NCBI RefSeq assembly: GCF_028713515.1
Contig: NZ_JAQTOD010000001.1
Coordinates: 772,138-836,137, forward strand
Source of the DNA: Sulfurimonas sp.
GTDB lineage: Bacteria; Campylobacterota; Campylobacteria; Campylobacterales; Sulfurimonadaceae
Reading direction: 5' to 3'
DNA: 64,000 nucleotides
Shown in pieces: positions 61,238 through 64,000 of this stretch (the first letter of the stretch is position 1; each line of letters begins with the position of its first letter). The translations under genes were made by a program, and so were the position numbers. The notes below the pieces were generated by a model. That model did not search any database, was not told where the DNA came from, and saw only the letters and a list, made by a program, of their open reading frames with translations.

Positions 61238-62620
61238 TTGAGCAAAACAGTTTTAGCTATAGACATTGGTTCAACTAAGATATGCGCGATTATTGCCGAG
61301 ATAGCGAATGATGATTCTATTGCTATTACTGGTGCCGGAATCTCTAAATCACAAGGTTTAAAAAGAGGAAGTATTACCAACATAGAGCTAGCTGCAAAAT
61401 CAATCAAAAAGGCAGTTGATGATGCAAAAAGAGTCTCTGGTAGCAATGTAAAAAGTGCTATTGTATCTATATCTGGAGCATACACAAAAAGTATAAATTC
61501 AAATGGCATAGTAAATATTCAAAACAAAGAAGTTAGTTTTAAAGAGATAGAGAGAGTTATGCAAACTGCTCTATACAATGCAAATATATCAAATGAATAT
61601 GATGTTTTACATGCTCTTCCTTATAAATTTAAAGTTGATGATCAAGATTTTATAGAAGACCCTCTTGGGATGAATGCTTCGAGGCTTGAGGTTGATACTC
61701 ACATTATAACAACTCAAAAAACAAATCTTGGGAACCTTAAAAAAGCTGTTCGCGCTGCTGGCATAGAAGTTGAAAATGTAGTTTTGACGGGTTATGCTTC
61801 CTCTATCGCGGTGCTAAATGATGATGAGAAAGAGCTAGGTGTTGCTGTTGTTGATATGGGTGGAAACACTAGTAATATAACAATTCACTCTGGGAATTCA
61901 ATAAGATACAATGACTTCTTAGGCGTTGGTTCAAACCATGTCACAAGTGATTTATCAATGGCACTTCACACCCCACTAAATATTGCGGAAAGCGTAAAAA
62001 TAAATTATGGTTCACTACTTACACCAAGTAGTGATTTAATAGAACTTCCAATAATTGGTGATGAAAGCACAACACATGAAGTATCCCTAGAGGTTGTTCA
62101 TAATGTTGTTTATGCAAGGGTTGAAGAAACTCTTATGATACTTGCTCAATTTATTGAAAACAGCGGGTTAAAAGATAAAATTGGAGCTGGCATTGTCTTA
62201 ACTGGTGGATTTTCACAAATGGAAGGGATGAGAGATTTAGCAATAGCCACCTTCGGATCAATTCCTGTTCGTTTAGCAAAACCAAAAGAGATGAATGGTC
62301 TCTTTGATAATCTTCGTTCACCAGAATACTCAAGTGCAGTAGGTTTGATTATGTATGCAGCATCTTCTTATACTCAGTACGAGATAGATGCAAATAAAAG
62401 GGTTAGACATATTAATGAAATCAATTCAAGCGAAAGCAATATTGACTTTAGCGAACACATTGATATTCATATGACCTCAAACAGTAGCACAACAAATAAT
62501 ACAAATTTCACTGAAGACAATAGAGAGAAAATGCCAACCATCCCATTCAAAAGAGAGAAAAAAGGTGACGAGGCTGGTAGTTTTAGTAAATTTTGGAACT
62601 GGGCAACCCAGTTATTTTAA
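61238..62620 (+). CDS. ftsA: Cell division protein FtsA
   Basis: This 460-residue actin-like protein tethers FtsZ to the membrane. The phosphate 1 motif A-I-D-I-G-S-T-K lies at the N-terminus. The phosphate 2 region V-V-D-M-G-G-N-T-S-N, the SHS2-type 1C insertion and G-I-V-L-T-G-G-F-S-Q also fit. An aromatic amphipathic tail (F-W-N-W) serves as the membrane anchor. The start is TTG at 61238 with AAGGA 8 bases upstream, one base after the ppiD-like stop; the frame extends 22 codons further into that gene but those residues are not FtsA-like. ftsZ follows 11 bases later. Confidence 0.95.
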   Translation: MSKTVLAIDIGSTKICAIIAEIANDDSIAITGAGISKSQGLKRGSITNIELAAKSIKKAVDDAKRVSGSNVKSAIVSISGAYTKSINSNGIVNIQNKEVSFKEIERVMQTALYNANISNEYDVLHALPYKFKVDDQDFIEDPLGMNASRLEVDTHIITTQKTNLGNLKKAVRAAGIEVENVVLTGYASSIAVLNDDEKELGVAVVDMGGNTSNITIHSGNSIRYNDFLGVGSNHVTSDLSMALHTPLNIAESVKINYGSLLTPSSDLIELPIIGDESTTHEVSLEVVHNVVYARVEETLMILAQFIENSGLKDKIGAGIVLTGGFSQMEGMRDLAIATFGSIPVRLAKPKEMNGLFDNLRSPEYSSAVGLIMYAASSYTQYEIDANKRVRHINEINSSESNIDFSEHIDIHMTSNSSTTNNTNFTEDNREKMPTIPFKREKKGDEAGSFSKFWNWATQLF

Positions 62621-62631
62621 GGAGAGAAGTT

Positions 62632-63744
62632 ATGGAACCATTTTTAGTTGAAGAAGCAAGCAATCTTAGCGGAGCAAGAATAGTAGCTGTTGGTGTTGGT
62701 GGCGGTGGTGGAAATATGATTAGTCATATGGTCAAAGAGGGTATTGCTGGTATTGAACTTATAATGGTAAATACAGATGCACAAGCCTTAAAAGATATCG
62801 GAGCAGTTTCTAAAATCCAAATCGGTAGCAAATTAACAAAAGGGCTTGGTGCTGGCATGAAGCCAGATATAGGCAAAGAGTCTGCTATAGAAAGTTACGA
62901 TGAAATAAGAAATGCACTTGAAGGTGCTGATATAGTCTTTATCTCTGCTGGTCTTGGTGGCGGAACTGGAACTGGTGCTGCTCCAGTTGTTGCAAAAATC
63001 GCTAAAGAAGTTGGTGCGCTAACTATCTCTATCGTTACAAAACCATTTATGTTCGAGGGACCAAAAAGAGCTAAACTCGCATTGGCTGGACTTGAAGAAC
63101 TTAAAAAAGAGAGTGACTCCATAGTCGTTATTCCAAATGATAAACTTCTCTCAATTATAGATAAAAAACTAGGAATCAAAGATAGCTTTAAAATTGTTGA
63201 TAGCGTTTTAGCACAGGCCGTTAGCGGAACATCTGGAGTTATTTTATCTAATGGTGAAAATGATATAAATCTTGACTTTGCTGACTTAAAGACTGTAATG
63301 AGTCACAGAGGTATGGCACTTATGGGTGTTGGTGAATTTGAGGGTGAAAACGCTGCATACGAGGCTATTAAAGCAGCTATTGAGTCACCTCTTCTCGATA
63401 ATATGTCAATCAATGGAGCAATGGGTGTGCTAGTTCATTTTAACATGCATCCAAACTTCTCGATGATGGAGACATCAGAAGCTATGATAGTAGTTCAAGA
63501 AAGTGCTCATGAAGATGCGGAGGTAATATTTGGTACTTCTACTGATGATTCACTTCCTGAAAACTATATGAAAGTAACTATTGTAGCGACAGGCTTTGAG
63601 AAGAATTTTGCAAACAACGAAGGTTTTGTTAGCGAAAATCCAGCCCCAGTAACAAAAATTCTTCGTCCAAGACTTGTTATGAATGGAACTTTTGATAGCA
63701 ATAACCTTGATATACCATCTTATATGAGACAACAACTAGATTAA
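62632..63744 (+). CDS. ftsZ: Cell division protein FtsZ
   Basis: This 370-residue tubulin-like GTPase forms the division ring. The signature G-G-G-T-G-T-G motif near residue 107, the N-terminal G-V-G-G-G-G-G-N and the N-T-D-A-Q stretch are intact. The C-terminal peptide L-D-I-P-S-Y-M-R binds FtsA. The ATG at 62632 follows AAGGAGAG by 6 bases; an in-frame start at 62593 lies inside ftsA. A perfect terminator hairpin follows 20 bases after the stop. Confidence 0.97.
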   Translation: MEPFLVEEASNLSGARIVAVGVGGGGGNMISHMVKEGIAGIELIMVNTDAQALKDIGAVSKIQIGSKLTKGLGAGMKPDIGKESAIESYDEIRNALEGADIVFISAGLGGGTGTGAAPVVAKIAKEVGALTISIVTKPFMFEGPKRAKLALAGLEELKKESDSIVVIPNDKLLSIIDKKLGIKDSFKIVDSVLAQAVSGTSGVILSNGENDINLDFADLKTVMSHRGMALMGVGEFEGENAAYEAIKAAIESPLLDNMSINGAMGVLVHFNMHPNFSMMETSEAMIVVQESAHEDAEVIFGTSTDDSLPENYMKVTIVATGFEKNFANNEGFVSENPAPVTKILRPRLVMNGTFDSNNLDIPSYMRQQLD

Positions 63745-63763
63745 TTCTTACAACAAAATCTCC

Positions 63764-63800
63764 AATAAGTCACCTATACTTCTCTTGAAGGTGACTTATT
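63764..63800 (+). terminator. Terminator after ftsZ
   Basis: A perfect 12-bp stem (AATAAGTCACCT/AGGTGACTTATT) with a 13-base loop, followed by the T-containing stretch ATCCTATTTAATTT, lies just after ftsZ and closes the ppiD-ftsA-ftsZ unit. Confidence 0.78.
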
Positions 63801-63837
63801 ATCCTATTTAATTTAAAATTTATAAAAATATGTAAAT

Positions 63838-63980
63838 ACTCTATTTTCTATCTATTATCAACGGGCGGCATTCACAGTGGCAACTTTGCCCTAGCTATAG
63901 CCAATATTACTCTCAGTGCAATTGGCTCTGTTTTCATGGCAGGTAGCGGTTTTTATATAGCCAAATTTCTTGTAAGATAG
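63838..63980 (+). other. Open frame without start: possible small membrane protein or gene remnant
   Basis: From about 63838 to the TAG at 63978 a frame reads Y-L-L-S-T-G-G-I-H-S-G-N-F-A-L-A-I-A-N-I, then a hydrophobic segment ending F-Y-I-A-K-F-L-V-R. The composition is that of a membrane helix pair, but no ATG, GTG or TTG with a ribosome site begins it. It may be the eroded end of a gene or chance. The remaining bases to the window end show nothing else. Confidence 0.3.
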
Positions 63981-64000
63981 GTAAAAATTGTATTAAGTAA

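Noticed and set aside
62593..62631. Longer FtsZ start inside ftsA
   Set aside because: The ATG at 62632 has a strong AAGGAGAG site and a normal FtsZ N-terminus.

Overview
The window is AT-rich chromosomal DNA from a Campylobacterota (Epsilonproteobacteria) member, most likely Sulfurimonas or a close relative. The clues are a Campylobacter-type PglB/PglF N-glycosylation pair, the futalosine-route menaquinone enzyme MqnE, GatA (indirect tRNA amidation), MutS2 instead of a visible MutS, short Pgi and PglF proteins, frequent TTG starts, and many c-di-GMP and chemotaxis genes. No plasmid, prophage or insertion sequence is visible. The genus is inferred from gene style, not from a marker gene.

Layout. 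0-6.4 kb: the tail of an ABC ATPase, mutS2, then pgaB-pgaC-pgaD for poly-N-acetylglucosamine synthesis on the minus strand, with no pgaA beside it. 6.4-12.2 kb: an HI0933-type flavoprotein, a class D beta-lactamase in one operon with a dGTPase, and a LemA-DUF3137-EI24 membrane operon. 12.2-16.5 kb: a UvrD/Rep helicase, rubrerythrin and a two-REC/PAS diguanylate cyclase. 16.8-27.4 kb: valS, a NIT-domain chemoreceptor, an operon flgH/transglutaminase-like protein/GGDEF-EAL protein, yqeY, and a diguanylate cyclase with a periplasmic haem-c motif. 27.8-36.1 kb: mqnE-pglB-galU-pgi-pglF in one direction, then rodA. 36.2-36.9 kb: a six-gene tRNA cluster (Lys-Asp-Val-Glu-Val-Asp in transcription order) behind a consensus sigma-70 promoter. 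37.0-43.0 kb: a CinA-like protein, ileS, a 35-residue membrane protein, a small lmo0937-type membrane gene that has lost its start codon, and gatA. 43.1-49.1 kb: the most unusual locus, a three-gene operon of a repeat-rich autotransporter, an alpha/beta-hydrolase lipoprotein and a TIGR03032+TPR protein. 49.3-64.0 kb: a small unknown, guaB, a triple-hairpin intergenic element, metY, pyk, pldA-recR-mltA, dnaJ, an unknown gene with bioA, ppiD-like, ftsA and ftsZ.

How it fits together. Most of the window is housekeeping: translation, nucleotide and central metabolism, cell division and wall. Superimposed is a surface and lifestyle layer: PNAG matrix, N-glycosylation, an autotransporter, flagellar L-ring, a chemoreceptor and three c-di-GMP proteins. 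The best candidates for something undescribed are the autotransporter/hydrolase/TIGR03032 operon and the pairing of a periplasmic transglutaminase-like protein with a degenerate GGDEF-EAL protein behind flgH.

Start codons were chosen by Shine-Dalgarno position and family N-termini; several differ from the longest open frame. All family names are from reading motifs; no database search was run.
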